64,000 nt of DNA from Cupriavidus necator N-1 (GTDB lineage Bacteria; Pseudomonadota; Gammaproteobacteria; Burkholderiales; Burkholderiaceae): positions 186,001-250,000 of the forward strand of contig NC_015726.1 in the NCBI RefSeq assembly GCF_000219215.1. The letters are read 5' to 3'. The stretch's first letter is position 1. Each line of letters opens with the position of its first letter. Below the pieces are notes generated by a model, which was not told the DNA's origin, did not search any database, and saw only the letters and a program-made list of their open reading frames with translations. The position numbers were made by a program, and so were the translations under genes. Shown here piece after piece: positions 51,132 through 60,378 of the stretch.

Positions 51132-53084
51132 ATGCTGAAGGGAGTATATCTGCAGCGTGCCGGCCGGGCCGCCTGGATCGCGCTGGCATGTGCACTGCTT
51201 GTCACGCCCGTCCATGCGCAGAAGCGCCCGCAGGCGGTGTCGCGCCCGCAGGCGGCGGTGATCCCGAGCGATCCCGACGAGGCCTTCACCGCGCTGCGCG
51301 AAGCCGCGCGCAAGAACGACGTAGAGCGCGCCTACGCGATCTCGGCCACGCTGGTGGACTACCCGGTCCCGTCCTATGTCGAGTACTTCCGCATCAAGCC
51401 GCAGCTGTTCGACGCCAGCGGCCTGGCGCGCATCGATGCGCCCGACGATCAGGTGCGCGCATTCCTGCAGCGCTACAAGGGCGACGCCATTGCCGACCGC
51501 ATGCGCAATGACTGGCTGCTGGTGCTGGGCAAGAAGCGCGACTGGGCCAATTTCGATGTCGAGTATCCGCAGTTCGCGCTCAAGGACGATACCCAGGTCG
51601 AGTGCTATGCGCTGCTGTCGCGCGCGCTCAAGGGCCAGAACGTGGCCGCCGATGCGCGCAATGTGCTGAGTGACCCCAAATACTACGGCGAAGGCTGTGT
51701 CGACCTGATCGGCTACCTGGCGCAAAGCCAGCAGATCCAGCGCAGTGATGTCGCCTACCAGGCGCGTCTGGCGCTGGAACAGAACTTTGTCACGCTGGCC
51801 GGCAAGATCGCCGCGCTGGTGCCCGACGCGCGTGCGGATGGCGATACGCTGGCCACCGTCGTCAAGATGGCGCGCAACGACCCGTCGCAGGCAGCCGCCT
51901 ACCTCGGCACGGCCCAGGGTGCGCTGTCGCGCGACGAGCAGGGTGCTGCCTGGGGCGTGATCGGCCAGTTCGCGGCCAAGAAGCTGCTGCCCGATGCGGC
52001 CGGCTTCTACCGCCGCCAGATGGACCTGGGCGGCAACCAGTGGCTCTCCGACGACACGCAGGAATGGCGCGTGCGCGCCGCGCTGCGCCAGGGCGACTGG
52101 AAGCAGGTGCGCCAGGCGGTGGAGCTGATGCGCCCCGAACTGCGCGCCAAGGATCCGGCCTGGATCTACTGGTATGGCCGCGCGCTCAAGGCCGACGGCC
52201 GCGACACCGAGGCCCAGCAGAACTTCCAGCAGATCGCCGGCCAGTTCAACTTCTACGGCCAGCTGGCCAGCGAAGAGCTGGGCAACCGCATCACGCTGCC
52301 AGCGCGCACCACCGTCAGCGACGCCGAGGCCATGGCCATGCGCACGCGCGCCGGTTTTCAGCGGGCGCAGAAATTCTATGCCATGAACCTGCGCTTCGAA
52401 GGCAACCGCGAGTGGAACTGGGAACTGCGCAATATGAGCGACCGCGAGCTGCTGGCCGCGGCCGAATATGCGCGCCGCCTGGAACTTCTGGACCGCACCG
52501 TCAACTCCGCCGACCGCACCCGCAACGAACATGACTTCACGCTGCGTTTCCTGATGCCGTACCGCGACATCATGCAGCGTGCCACCGACGATGTCGGCCT
52601 GGACATGGCGTGGGTCTACGGCCTGATCCGCCAGGAATCGCGCTTCCTCATGAACGCGCGCTCGTCGGCGGGCGCACATGGCCTGATGCAGGTGATGCCG
52701 GCCACGGCCAAGTACGTCGCGCGCAAGATCGGCATGGCCGACTTTTCGCCGTCGATGATGGCCGATCCCAATATCAACATCCTGCTCGGCACCAACTACC
52801 TGAACATGGTGCTGACAGACCTGGACAGCTCGTGGACGCTGGCTTCGGCTGCATACAACGCCGGCCCGGGCCGGCCCAAGGCCTGGCGCAGCACGCTGGC
52901 GCGGCCGGTGGAAGGCGCGATCTTTGCAGAGACCATTCCGTTCAATGAAACGCGCGGCTATGTGAAGAATGTGCTTTCCAACGCCACGTACTATGCTGCA
53001 TTGATGAGTGGCCGGCCGCAGTCGCTGAAATCGCGCCTGGGCATGGTCGCGCCGTCGGCGGTGACCACTACCAGCCTGCCCTGA
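51132..53084 (+). CDS. slt: soluble lytic murein transglycosylase (Slt70-like)
   Basis: A 650-residue periplasmic peptidoglycan lytic enzyme. The signal peptide ends at VHAQ (about residue 31), an alpha-helical superhelix follows (about 40-470), then the C-terminal SLT domain with catalytic glutamate E502 in GLIRQESRF and conserved SAGAHGLMQVMPATA and ASAAYNAGPGRP. The start at 51132 gives a clean signal peptide. Products, anhydro-muropeptides, would be imported by the AmpG encoded 30 kb away. Confidence 0.95.
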   Translation: MLKGVYLQRAGRAAWIALACALLVTPVHAQKRPQAVSRPQAAVIPSDPDEAFTALREAARKNDVERAYAISATLVDYPVPSYVEYFRIKPQLFDASGLARIDAPDDQVRAFLQRYKGDAIADRMRNDWLLVLGKKRDWANFDVEYPQFALKDDTQVECYALLSRALKGQNVAADARNVLSDPKYYGEGCVDLIGYLAQSQQIQRSDVAYQARLALEQNFVTLAGKIAALVPDARADGDTLATVVKMARNDPSQAAAYLGTAQGALSRDEQGAAWGVIGQFAAKKLLPDAAGFYRRQMDLGGNQWLSDDTQEWRVRAALRQGDWKQVRQAVELMRPELRAKDPAWIYWYGRALKADGRDTEAQQNFQQIAGQFNFYGQLASEELGNRITLPARTTVSDAEAMAMRTRAGFQRAQKFYAMNLRFEGNREWNWELRNMSDRELLAAAEYARRLELLDRTVNSADRTRNEHDFTLRFLMPYRDIMQRATDDVGLDMAWVYGLIRQESRFLMNARSSAGAHGLMQVMPATAKYVARKIGMADFSPSMMADPNINILLGTNYLNMVLTDLDSSWTLASAAYNAGPGRPKAWRSTLARPVEGAIFAETIPFNETRGYVKNVLSNATYYAALMSGRPQSLKSRLGMVAPSAVTTTSLP

Positions 53085-53190
53085 AGTTGCCCCTGCGGGG
53101 GCGGGCAGGACGGGCCCTGCCGGGACGATCCGGCGGGCCCGGGCTGACGCAGGGTGCCGCGGCGTGCAGTTTTCTTGGCACGGAGGCATC

Positions 53191-54213
53191 ATGCAGACCA
53201 GCAACGTCCTCGTCATCGGTGGTGCCGGCTTTATCGGCAGCCACCTCGTCTCGCGCTTGGCCGGGGCTGCCTCGGCCTCGGGCGCGCCGCTGGAGCCCGG
53301 CGCCAACCCCGATTCCCCCATCGCCCCGGACCGCATCGTAGTCGGCGCGCGCAATATCGAGCACGCGCAGCACCTGCTGCTGTTGCCGCGCGTGGAAGTG
53401 GTGGAGCTGGGCCTGGCCGACAATGCCGCGCTGGACGACGCCATCGGCTCGCTGGGCGTGGATGGCATCGTCGTCAACCTGGTGGGCGTGCTGCACGGCG
53501 AGCGCGCCGACCCCTACGGCGAAGCCTTTGCCAGCGCGCATGTGGAGATGGTGCGGCAGATCGCGGCGTCGTGCCTGTCCACCGGCGTGCGCCGGCTGTT
53601 GCATATGAGCGCGCTGGGCGCGGACAGCAACGGGCCGTCGATGTACCTGCGCAGCAAGGGCGACGGCGAGCGCGTGGTGCGCGCCAGCGGGCTGGACTGG
53701 ACCATCTTCCGGCCCTCGGTGGTGTTCGGCCCCGACGACCATTTCCTGAACCTGTTCGCCCACATGCAACAGATGGCCCCGGTGGTGCCGCTGGCGTGCG
53801 CGCATGCACGCTTCCAGCCGGTATTCGTGCAGGATGTGGTGCAGGCCTACCTGAATGCCATGGTGAACCCGGCCACGATCGGCCACGGCTATGAGCTGGG
53901 CGGCCCGCAGGTCTATACGCTGGAAGAGCTGGTGCGCTTTGCCGGCCGCGCGTCCGGGCATCCGCGCCCGGTGATCGCGCTGCCCGATGCGCTGGCACGG
54001 GTGCAGGCCAGCATCATGGAGCATATGCCGGGCGAACCGCTGCTGTCGCGCGACAACCTCGACTCGATGCAGCTCGACAATGTGCTGGAACACCCGGTCG
54101 CACCCGAACTGAACCTGCATCCGGCCAGCCTGGAGTCGATCATGACCGACGCGCTGGCCGGGCGCAACCGCGATACCACGCTGACCCATATGCGCGCGAG
54201 CGTGCACCGCTGA
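53191..54213 (+). CDS. NDUFA9-like NAD(P)-binding protein (complex I subunit-type SDR)
   Basis: A 340-residue atypical short-chain dehydrogenase with Rossmann motif VLVIGGAGFIGSHLV (about 6-20), then LHMSALGADSNGPSMYLRSKGDGE and FRPSVVFGPDDHF, typical of the NDUFA9/YfcH-like family. Bacterial members are soluble NAD(P)H-binding proteins of uncertain role; they resemble the mitochondrial complex I accessory subunit but no nuo genes are near. The start at 53191 (MQTSNVLVIGG) is preferred. Confidence 0.9.
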   Translation: MQTSNVLVIGGAGFIGSHLVSRLAGAASASGAPLEPGANPDSPIAPDRIVVGARNIEHAQHLLLLPRVEVVELGLADNAALDDAIGSLGVDGIVVNLVGVLHGERADPYGEAFASAHVEMVRQIAASCLSTGVRRLLHMSALGADSNGPSMYLRSKGDGERVVRASGLDWTIFRPSVVFGPDDHFLNLFAHMQQMAPVVPLACAHARFQPVFVQDVVQAYLNAMVNPATIGHGYELGGPQVYTLEELVRFAGRASGHPRPVIALPDALARVQASIMEHMPGEPLLSRDNLDSMQLDNVLEHPVAPELNLHPASLESIMTDALAGRNRDTTLTHMRASVHR

Positions 54214-54398
54214 CGGGCCCGGCGGCCGGTGTGCCCTATGTGACCGGATTTCATATCGGTTGCTAGCGCAATTCACTTTGACGCGGACGGCCGCGCTGGC
54301 AGAATGACCAGTCCGGCGCGCGGCCGCCACGCCGTCCTGCAGGCGGCAGGCGCCGCGCCTGCGCCGTCTCCCTCCGTTTCCTCCCCCAAGGACCCACG

Positions 54399-55097
54399 AT
54401 GAAGCTCGTCATCGGCAACAAGAACTATTCCTCCTGGTCGCTGCGCCCGTGGCTGTTGCTGCGCCAGGCCGGCATTGATTTCGAAGAAGTGCAGGTGCGC
54501 CTGTTCACCGGCAGCTTCGCTGCCGAGATCGCGCGCTACTCGCCCGCGGGCAAGGTGCCGGCGCTGGTCGATGGCGAGGTCACGGTGTGGGATTCGCTGG
54601 CGATCTCCGAATACCTGGCCGAGCGCTTCCCGGAAAAGCACCTGTGGCCGGCCGACCGTGCCCAGCGCGCGGTGGCGCGCGCCGTCTGCGCCGAGATGCA
54701 TTCGGGCTTCGGCAACCTGCGCAACCAGTTGCCGATGAACGTGACCGCGGTGCTGCCCGGGCGCGGCTGGAACGTGGCCGTGCAGCGCGACGTGGAGCGC
54801 ATCGCCGCGATCTGGGAAGGGCTGCGCCAGCAGCACGGCGCGAACGGGCCGTTCCTGTTCGGCGAGTTCACCGTGGCCGACGCGTTCTTCGCGCCGGTGG
54901 TGAGCCGCTTTGCCACCTACGGCATCCACCTGCCCGACGAAGCCGAGGACGCCAAGGCCTATGCCGACTTCATGCTGGCGCTGCCGGCAATGCAGGAATG
55001 GATTGCCGGCGCACGCGAGGAACGCGACTTCCTGGCCGACGACGAACCCTACCGGCTGGCCCCGGATCGTCCCGATGCGATAATCATCAACCACTAG
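54399..55097 (+). CDS. glutathione S-transferase family protein
   Basis: A 232-residue GST-fold protein starting MKLVIGNKNYSSWSLRPWLLL, the N-terminus of the YfcF/GST_N_4 type, where Ser at about 11-12 can activate glutathione. A thioredoxin-like N-domain with VPALVDGEVTVWDSLAISEYL and an all-helical C-domain are complete. Substrate unknown. The cca gene follows after 56 bp. Confidence 0.93.
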   Translation: MKLVIGNKNYSSWSLRPWLLLRQAGIDFEEVQVRLFTGSFAAEIARYSPAGKVPALVDGEVTVWDSLAISEYLAERFPEKHLWPADRAQRAVARAVCAEMHSGFGNLRNQLPMNVTAVLPGRGWNVAVQRDVERIAAIWEGLRQQHGANGPFLFGEFTVADAFFAPVVSRFATYGIHLPDEAEDAKAYADFMLALPAMQEWIAGAREERDFLADDEPYRLAPDRPDAIIINH

Positions 55098-55153
55098 CAA
55101 TACCGCTGGTGCCGGGCGCCAGCCCGGCACCAGCCCACGACGAGGCCAGAACG

Positions 55154-56389
55154 ATGCAGGTGTATGCCGTCGGCGGCGCGATCCGCGACGAACTGCTGGG
55201 CAAGCCCAGCCAGGACCGCGACTACGTGGTCGTTGGCGCGACCCCGGCGCAGATGGAGGCCGCGGGCTTTCGCCCGGTGGGCAAGGATTTCCCGGTCTTC
55301 CTGCATCCGCGCACCCAGGAGGAATACGCGCTGGCCCGCACCGAGCGCAAGACCGCGATGGGCTACAAGGGCTTTGCCTTCTACTGCGAGCCCGATGTCA
55401 CGCTCGAGGACGACCTGGTCCGGCGCGACCTGACCATCAACGCCATGGCGCGCGCCGTCGATGCCGACGGCAACCTGGCCGGTCCCGTGATCGACCCTCA
55501 TGGCGGCCAGCGCGACCTGGCCGCGCGCTTGTTCCGCCATGTATCCGATGCCTTTGCCGAAGACCCGGTGCGCATCCTGCGGCTGGCGCGCTTTGCCGCG
55601 CGCTTCCAGGACTTCACCGTTGCCGCCGAGACCATGCGCCTGATGCGCGAGATGGTGGCCGCGGGCGAAGTCGATGCCCTGGTCCCCGAGCGCGTCTGGC
55701 AGGAACTGGCGCGCGGGCTGATGGAGGCGCGCCCGTCGCGCATGTTCGAGGTGCTGCGCGAATGCGGCGCGCTGGCGCGGCTGCTGCCCGAGCTGGACCG
55801 GCTGTGGGGCGTGCCGCAGCGCGCCGACTACCACCCCGAGGTGGATACCGGCGTGCACGTGATGATGGTGATCGACTGCGCCGCGGCGCTGGGCGCGCCG
55901 CTGCCGGTGCGCTTTGCCGCGCTGGTGCATGACCTGGGCAAGGGCACCACGCCTGAGGACGTGCTGCCGCGCCATACCGGCCACGAGATGCGCAGCGTCA
56001 AGCTGCTGGAAGCCGTCTGCGCGCGGCTGCGCGTACCCAACGACTGCCGCGACCTGGCGGTGGTGGTGGCGCGCGAGCATGGCAATATCCACCGCTCGCT
56101 GGAATTCAGCGCGGCGGCCGTGGTGCGCCTGCTTGAACGCTGCGATGCGCTGCGCAAGCCGGCCCGCTTTGCCGAAGCACTGCAGGCCTGCGAGGCCGAC
56201 ATGCGCGGACGCAAGGGCTTTGAGGCGAGCGCGTATCCCCAGGCGGCGCGCTTGCTGGCCGCGCTGGACGCGGCGGCGGCCGTCGACGCCGGCGCCGTCG
56301 CGCGCGCATGCGGCGATGATGTCAGCCAGATCCGCGACCGCGTTCATGCGGCGCGCGTGGCGGCGGTGGCGCAGCGGCTGGGGTGCTAG
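55154..56389 (+). CDS. cca: multifunctional CCA-adding tRNA nucleotidyltransferase
   Basis: A 411-residue class II CCA enzyme. The N-terminus MQVYAVGGAIRDELLG with GGxxRD, the catalytic acids in QDRDYVVVG, the RRDLTINAMA motif and the EDPVRILRLARFAARF region are intact. A C-terminal HD domain (LVHDLGKG, then GHEMRS) adds phosphohydrolase activity, as in E. coli Cca. It adds or repairs the CCA end of tRNA. The stop overlaps the convergent usp gene by 4 bp. Confidence 0.96.
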   Translation: MQVYAVGGAIRDELLGKPSQDRDYVVVGATPAQMEAAGFRPVGKDFPVFLHPRTQEEYALARTERKTAMGYKGFAFYCEPDVTLEDDLVRRDLTINAMARAVDADGNLAGPVIDPHGGQRDLAARLFRHVSDAFAEDPVRILRLARFAARFQDFTVAAETMRLMREMVAAGEVDALVPERVWQELARGLMEARPSRMFEVLRECGALARLLPELDRLWGVPQRADYHPEVDTGVHVMMVIDCAAALGAPLPVRFAALVHDLGKGTTPEDVLPRHTGHEMRSVKLLEAVCARLRVPNDCRDLAVVVAREHGNIHRSLEFSAAAVVRLLERCDALRKPARFAEALQACEADMRGRKGFEASAYPQAARLLAALDAAAAVDAGAVARACGDDVSQIRDRVHAARVAAVAQRLGC

Positions 56390-56823
56390 CGAAAAACCAG
56401 CACTGGAATCGTCGCGTGTGTCAGCACCTTGTGCGTCTCGCTGCCGATCAGCAGCGCCTGTAGCCCGCGCCGCCCATGCGAGGCCATCACGATCAGGTCG
56501 CACTTCCTCGCCTCAGCCTCGTCGATGATGGCCTGGAAGATGTGGTCGCCGGTGGGGCAGGCGGTTTCACACGGCACGCCCGCCGCGGCGGCCTCCTGCG
56601 CGATCGTTGCCAGGTAGGCCTCGGCCTGCCGGTAGGCTTCCTGCATGAAGCGTTGCCGGGTTTCCTGGAGCATGGCGGTCTGCAGGCGCATCACGTCATA
56701 GTGCGCGACGACCTGGATCGCGGTGAGGCGGGCCTGTATCGAGCTGGCCAGCTCGATGGCCTTGCGGTAGGCCGTATCGGACAGGTCCGAGCCGTCGACC
56801 GCCACGAGCAGATGCTTGAACAT
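56386..56823 (-). CDS. universal stress protein (UspA family)
   Basis: A 145-residue single-domain Usp. The N-terminal strand HLLVAVDGSDLSD and the ATP-binding motif GRRGLQALLIGSETHKVL (G-2x-G-9x-G-S type) suggest an ATP-binding Usp. It lies 42 bp after the liv operon's last gene on the same strand and may be co-transcribed. Role: stress adaptation, details unknown. Confidence 0.94.
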   Translation of the reverse strand: MFKHLLVAVDGSDLSDTAYRKAIELASSIQARLTAIQVVAHYDVMRLQTAMLQETRQRFMQEAYRQAEAYLATIAQEAAAAGVPCETACPTGDHIFQAIIDEAEARKCDLIVMASHGRRGLQALLIGSETHKVLTHATIPVLVFR

Positions 56824-56864
56824 TTTGGTCTCCTTGTAAGCCGGCGCCGCACCGCAGCGGTGGC

Positions 56865-57698
56865 TCAGGCGCCAAGAAATAGCCGGCCGACCTCCGGGTC
56901 CCGGCCCAGTTCGCCACCGGTGCCGGCCATGGCCAGCTGCCCGGCCACCAGGACATAGCCGAGGTCGGCGAAGGCGAGCCCTTTGCGGGCGTTCTGCTCG
57001 ACCAGGATAATGGTCTTGCCCTCGTCCTGCTGCAGCTGGCGCAGGTGTTCGAACACCAGGTCGACATAGCGCGGCTCCAGCCCGATCGAGGGCTCGTCCA
57101 CCAGCAGCACGGCGGGGTCCATCATCAGCGCGCGCGAGATTTCCAGCAGCCTGCGCTCCCCGCCGGAGAGCACGCTGGCGCGCTCGCCGCGCCGTTGCGC
57201 GAGCGCGCCATGGCGCTGGAAGATGCGCTCGGCCGCAGCCCTGGCGTCGCGCGAGTGCGGCATCAGGTACCCGCCCATCAGCAGGTTTTCTTCGACCGTC
57301 ATGTCAGGGAAGATCGAACCCTCCTGCAGCACATAGGCTACGCCTGCCTGCCGCAGCTTCTGCTCGGCACGCAGGTGGGTGACCGGCGCGCCGGCCACGG
57401 TGATGGTCCCCGACATGACCCGGGCCAGGCCGTAGATGGCGCGCAGCACGGTGGACTTGCCCGCGCCGTTCGGGCCGATCAGGCACAGCGAACCGCCGCG
57501 CGCCACGCGCAGGCTGAAGCCGTGCACGATTTCCATGGCGCCATAGCCGGCGACCAGGTTGTCCACCGCGACCATCGGCGTGCCGCCGGCCAGTTGCTCG
57601 AGTTGCCCGATCGTTGGCCGGGGACGCGAGAGCGCTGCGGCGAGCGTGGCGGCTGGTGCGTGGACAGCCGGCTGGGCCGCGGTGTGCGCGCTGATCAT
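56865..57698 (-). CDS. livF: branched-chain amino-acid type ABC transporter ATPase (LivF)
   Basis: A 277-residue ABC ATPase. Walker A is GPNGAGKST, the signature LSGGERRLLEISRAL, Walker B VLLVDEPSIGL. About 42 residues precede the domain, more than in typical LivF (233-240 aa); an internal Met at 57575 (MVAVDNLVAGYG) would give the standard length. The 57698 start overlaps livG by 4 bp, supporting the longer form. Last gene of the livHMGF block. Confidence 0.93.
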   Translation of the reverse strand: MISAHTAAQPAVHAPAATLAAALSRPRPTIGQLEQLAGGTPMVAVDNLVAGYGAMEIVHGFSLRVARGGSLCLIGPNGAGKSTVLRAIYGLARVMSGTITVAGAPVTHLRAEQKLRQAGVAYVLQEGSIFPDMTVEENLLMGGYLMPHSRDARAAAERIFQRHGALAQRRGERASVLSGGERRLLEISRALMMDPAVLLVDEPSIGLEPRYVDLVFEHLRQLQQDEGKTIILVEQNARKGLAFADLGYVLVAGQLAMAGTGGELGRDPEVGRLFLGA

Positions 57699-58441
57699 GG
57701 CTGTCCTCCCAGGTAGGCCTCGATCACCGTGGGGTTGGCCGTGATCTGCGCTGGCGATCCCTGCGCCAGCACCTCGCCATGCGCCAGGCAATAGATGTGG
57801 CCGGCCAGCTGCATCATTACCCGCATATTGTGTTCGATCACCAGCAGGGTGATGCCAAGCCGCGCGTTGATGTCCCTGAGCAGCGCGATCAGGCTGTCGA
57901 TCGTCACCGGGTTCACGCCGGCGGTGGGCTCATCGAGCAGCAGCAGCCTGGGCTCGTTCATCAGGGCCATGCAGATCTCGAGCAGCTTCTGCTGCCCGAA
58001 CGAGAGGTCGGCGCCGCGCCGGTCCCCGTGGTCCTCCAGCCCGGCCATGCGCAGGGTCTGCCGGGCCCGCTCCGTCACTGCTGGTGCCTGCCGCATGCAC
58101 ATGGCGGCGAGTCCTTCACGCATATGCGGCACGCTGACCAGCAGGTTCTGCAGGCAGCTCATCTTGCCGAACACCCGCGTCTGCTGGAAGGTGCGCACCA
58201 GGCCCAGGCGAGCGATCTCGGGAACGCGCAGCCGCGAGATCTCGCGCCCGTCGAACGCGATCGACCCGCCGTCGATCGGGTGGTAGCCGACGATCGAATT
58301 GAACAGGGTCGTCTTGCCCGAACCATTCGGCCCGATCAGGCCGACGATGCTGCCGTGCGGCACTTGCAGGGAGATGTCATGGTTGGCGACGACACCGCCG
58401 AAGCGCTTGGTGACGCCGCGCACCGCAAGCAGGTCGTTCAT
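57695..58441 (-). CDS. livG: branched-chain amino-acid type ABC transporter ATPase (LivG)
   Basis: A 248-residue ABC ATPase. Walker A is GPNGSGKTT, the LivG-type LVRTFQQTRVF, signature LSFGQQKLLEICMAL and Walker B LLLLDEPTAGV. It overlaps both livM and livF by 4 bp. Partner of LivF in energising import. Confidence 0.95.
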   Translation of the reverse strand: MNDLLAVRGVTKRFGGVVANHDISLQVPHGSIVGLIGPNGSGKTTLFNSIVGYHPIDGGSIAFDGREISRLRVPEIARLGLVRTFQQTRVFGKMSCLQNLLVSVPHMREGLAAMCMRQAPAVTERARQTLRMAGLEDHGDRRGADLSFGQQKLLEICMALMNEPRLLLLDEPTAGVNPVTIDSLIALLRDINARLGITLLVIEHNMRVMMQLAGHIYCLAHGEVLAQGSPAQITANPTVIEAYLGGQP

Positions 58442-59460
58442 GGCGCGGGACTCCCCGTGATGCGCCGGCGGTTGGCACTGTAGTCGCGCAGCCAGCCCAT
58501 GATGCCGGTCGGGAACAGCACCACGATCAGCACGATCAGCACGCCCAGCGCAACGCGCTGCCAGTTCAGCAGGTAAGTCCAGAACAGTTCCTGGGTCAGG
58601 TGGAACAGCGCGGCGCCGATCACCGGCCCCCACAGCGTGCCCTTGCCGCCCAGGATTGCCATCACCACCATCCACACGCCGAAGGTGGCGCCGGCAAAGG
58701 CCAGTTCGCGCGGATCGATGAAGCCCACCAGGTTGCCCGTCAGGGCGCCCGCCATGCCGAGGAAGAGGGCGCACACGCACCACGCCAGGATCTTGTAGCG
58801 CGTCGTGTGCAGGCCGAGCGCCTCGGCCTTGTCCTCGTCATCGCGGATGGCATTGAGCGCGAGACCGAACGGTCGCGCATAGAGCCAGCGCAGCGACAGC
58901 AGGGTCACTACGGCCAGCACCAGCATCGCGTAGTAGAAGAACGGCTCGCGGCTGCCGGCAGCACCCGGGAACAGCGGCAGCGTCATGCCCGATCCCGCGC
59001 CGATGAAATCCCAGCCGGCGGCACCATCGGCGCAGGCGATGCCCAGGCCCAGCGTTCCGATGGCGAAGTAGTGGCCGCGCAAGCCCAGCATGGCCGGGCC
59101 CAGCGCAAGCGCCGCCGCCACGGCCGCCAGCGCCGCCAGGCCGGTACCCACCGCCAGCCCGGCGAAGTAGCCCAGCCCGAAGTCGCGCTGCACCACCGCG
59201 CAGACATAGGCACCCACGCCGAAGAACACGATGTTGCCGAACGAGTTATAGCCCATCTGCCCGCCCATCACATCCCACGTCAGCGCAAATAGAACCATCA
59301 GCCAGAGAAAGGTCAGCTGCGTGGTGATGCCGGCGAACAGCCACGGCGCGATCAGCGCGCCCACGCTGCCCGCAAGCAGCGCCATCCAGGCCGCCCCGGC
59401 GGCCGAGGTGACCGGGAGATCCGATTCGGGCCGGCGTGCGCCGCGCAGGTGCGGGTTCAT
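58438..59460 (-). CDS. livM: branched-chain amino-acid type ABC permease (LivM)
   Basis: A 340-residue permease with about nine or ten transmembrane helices and the family GQMGYNSFGNIVFFGVGAY motif. The cytoplasmic EAA-like loop LNAIRDDEDKAEALG couples to the ATPases. The start at 59460 overlaps livH by 4 bp. Confidence 0.94.
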   Translation of the reverse strand: MNPHLRGARRPESDLPVTSAAGAAWMALLAGSVGALIAPWLFAGITTQLTFLWLMVLFALTWDVMGGQMGYNSFGNIVFFGVGAYVCAVVQRDFGLGYFAGLAVGTGLAALAAVAAALALGPAMLGLRGHYFAIGTLGLGIACADGAAGWDFIGAGSGMTLPLFPGAAGSREPFFYYAMLVLAVVTLLSLRWLYARPFGLALNAIRDDEDKAEALGLHTTRYKILAWCVCALFLGMAGALTGNLVGFIDPRELAFAGATFGVWMVVMAILGGKGTLWGPVIGAALFHLTQELFWTYLLNWQRVALGVLIVLIVVLFPTGIMGWLRDYSANRRRITGSPAP

Positions 59461-60353
59461 CGCAGGTAGCCGCGCCGCCGGCGCAGCATCAGGTTGCGGC
59501 TTACCAGGATCGCCACCAGCAGGGCGTAGAGGAAGGCGGTCTGGTACTCGGTGCCGAGCAGGAAGCCGGCATAGTTCTCGGCAATGCCCAGCCCGCCGCC
59601 GGCGCCAAGCACCGGCAGCATGCTGCCCAGCCCGGCCACCACCACGATCATGAAGGCGCGCACGGTATAGGGCAGGCCCAGGTAGGGGTGGATAATCCAG
59701 GTCATTGCCACCAGCCCGCCCGCCGCGCCGCAGATGGCGGCGTTGAGCGCGAAGGTCGAGGCATAGATGCGATCGGCGTCCACCCCCAGTACACGGGCAG
59801 CGCGCGCGTTCTGGGCGGTCGCCCGGATCGCCTGGCCGCGGCGCGAATGCCTGAGGAACAGCATCAGGCTGGCGCCCAGCGCCAGCGCTGCGGCGAACGC
59901 TGCCAGCTTGATCTTCGGCACCACCAGTCCGCCCGGCAGCAACAGGCTGCCCAGCCCCGCATCGACCGTACGCACATTGGCGCCGAAGGCCAGGTTGGCG
60001 AGCTGCTGCAGCACGATGCTCAGGCCGAAGGTGGCCAGCACCGAGACAAAGAGATCGCGCTCGACCAGGCGGAAGATAACGATGCGATAGAGACCCCAGC
60101 CCACGCAGTACATCACCGCCGCGGCAACCGGCACGGCCAGCATCGGGGGCACGCCCTTGCCAACCAGCCAGATCACGATATAGCCGCCCAGCATCACCAG
60201 CTCGCCCTGGGCTATGTTGATGAGATTCATCACGCCCCATACCAGCGCCATGCCGTAGGCCGCCAGCGCAAAGATCGCGCCGGCCAGCAGGCCATCCACC
60301 ACGAGCTGCAGGTTCAGCTCGGGACTCTGGAAGAGGACCGCGAGATTGCTCAT
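59457..60353 (-). CDS. livH: branched-chain amino-acid type ABC permease (LivH)
   Basis: A 298-residue permease with about eight transmembrane helices. MALVWGVMNLINIAQGELVMLG is the LivH signature, and AIRATAQNARAARVLGVD the ATPase-coupling loop. The start MSNLAVLFQ at 60353 is chosen; the open frame upstream runs into the receptor gene without homology. The stop is overlapped by livM. Confidence 0.94.
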   Translation of the reverse strand: MSNLAVLFQSPELNLQLVVDGLLAGAIFALAAYGMALVWGVMNLINIAQGELVMLGGYIVIWLVGKGVPPMLAVPVAAAVMYCVGWGLYRIVIFRLVERDLFVSVLATFGLSIVLQQLANLAFGANVRTVDAGLGSLLLPGGLVVPKIKLAAFAAALALGASLMLFLRHSRRGQAIRATAQNARAARVLGVDADRIYASTFALNAAICGAAGGLVAMTWIIHPYLGLPYTVRAFMIVVVAGLGSMLPVLGAGGGLGIAENYAGFLLGTEYQTAFLYALLVAILVSRNLMLRRRRGYLR

Positions 60354-60378
60354 CTGCGTCAGGCCGCGCAGCAGCCCC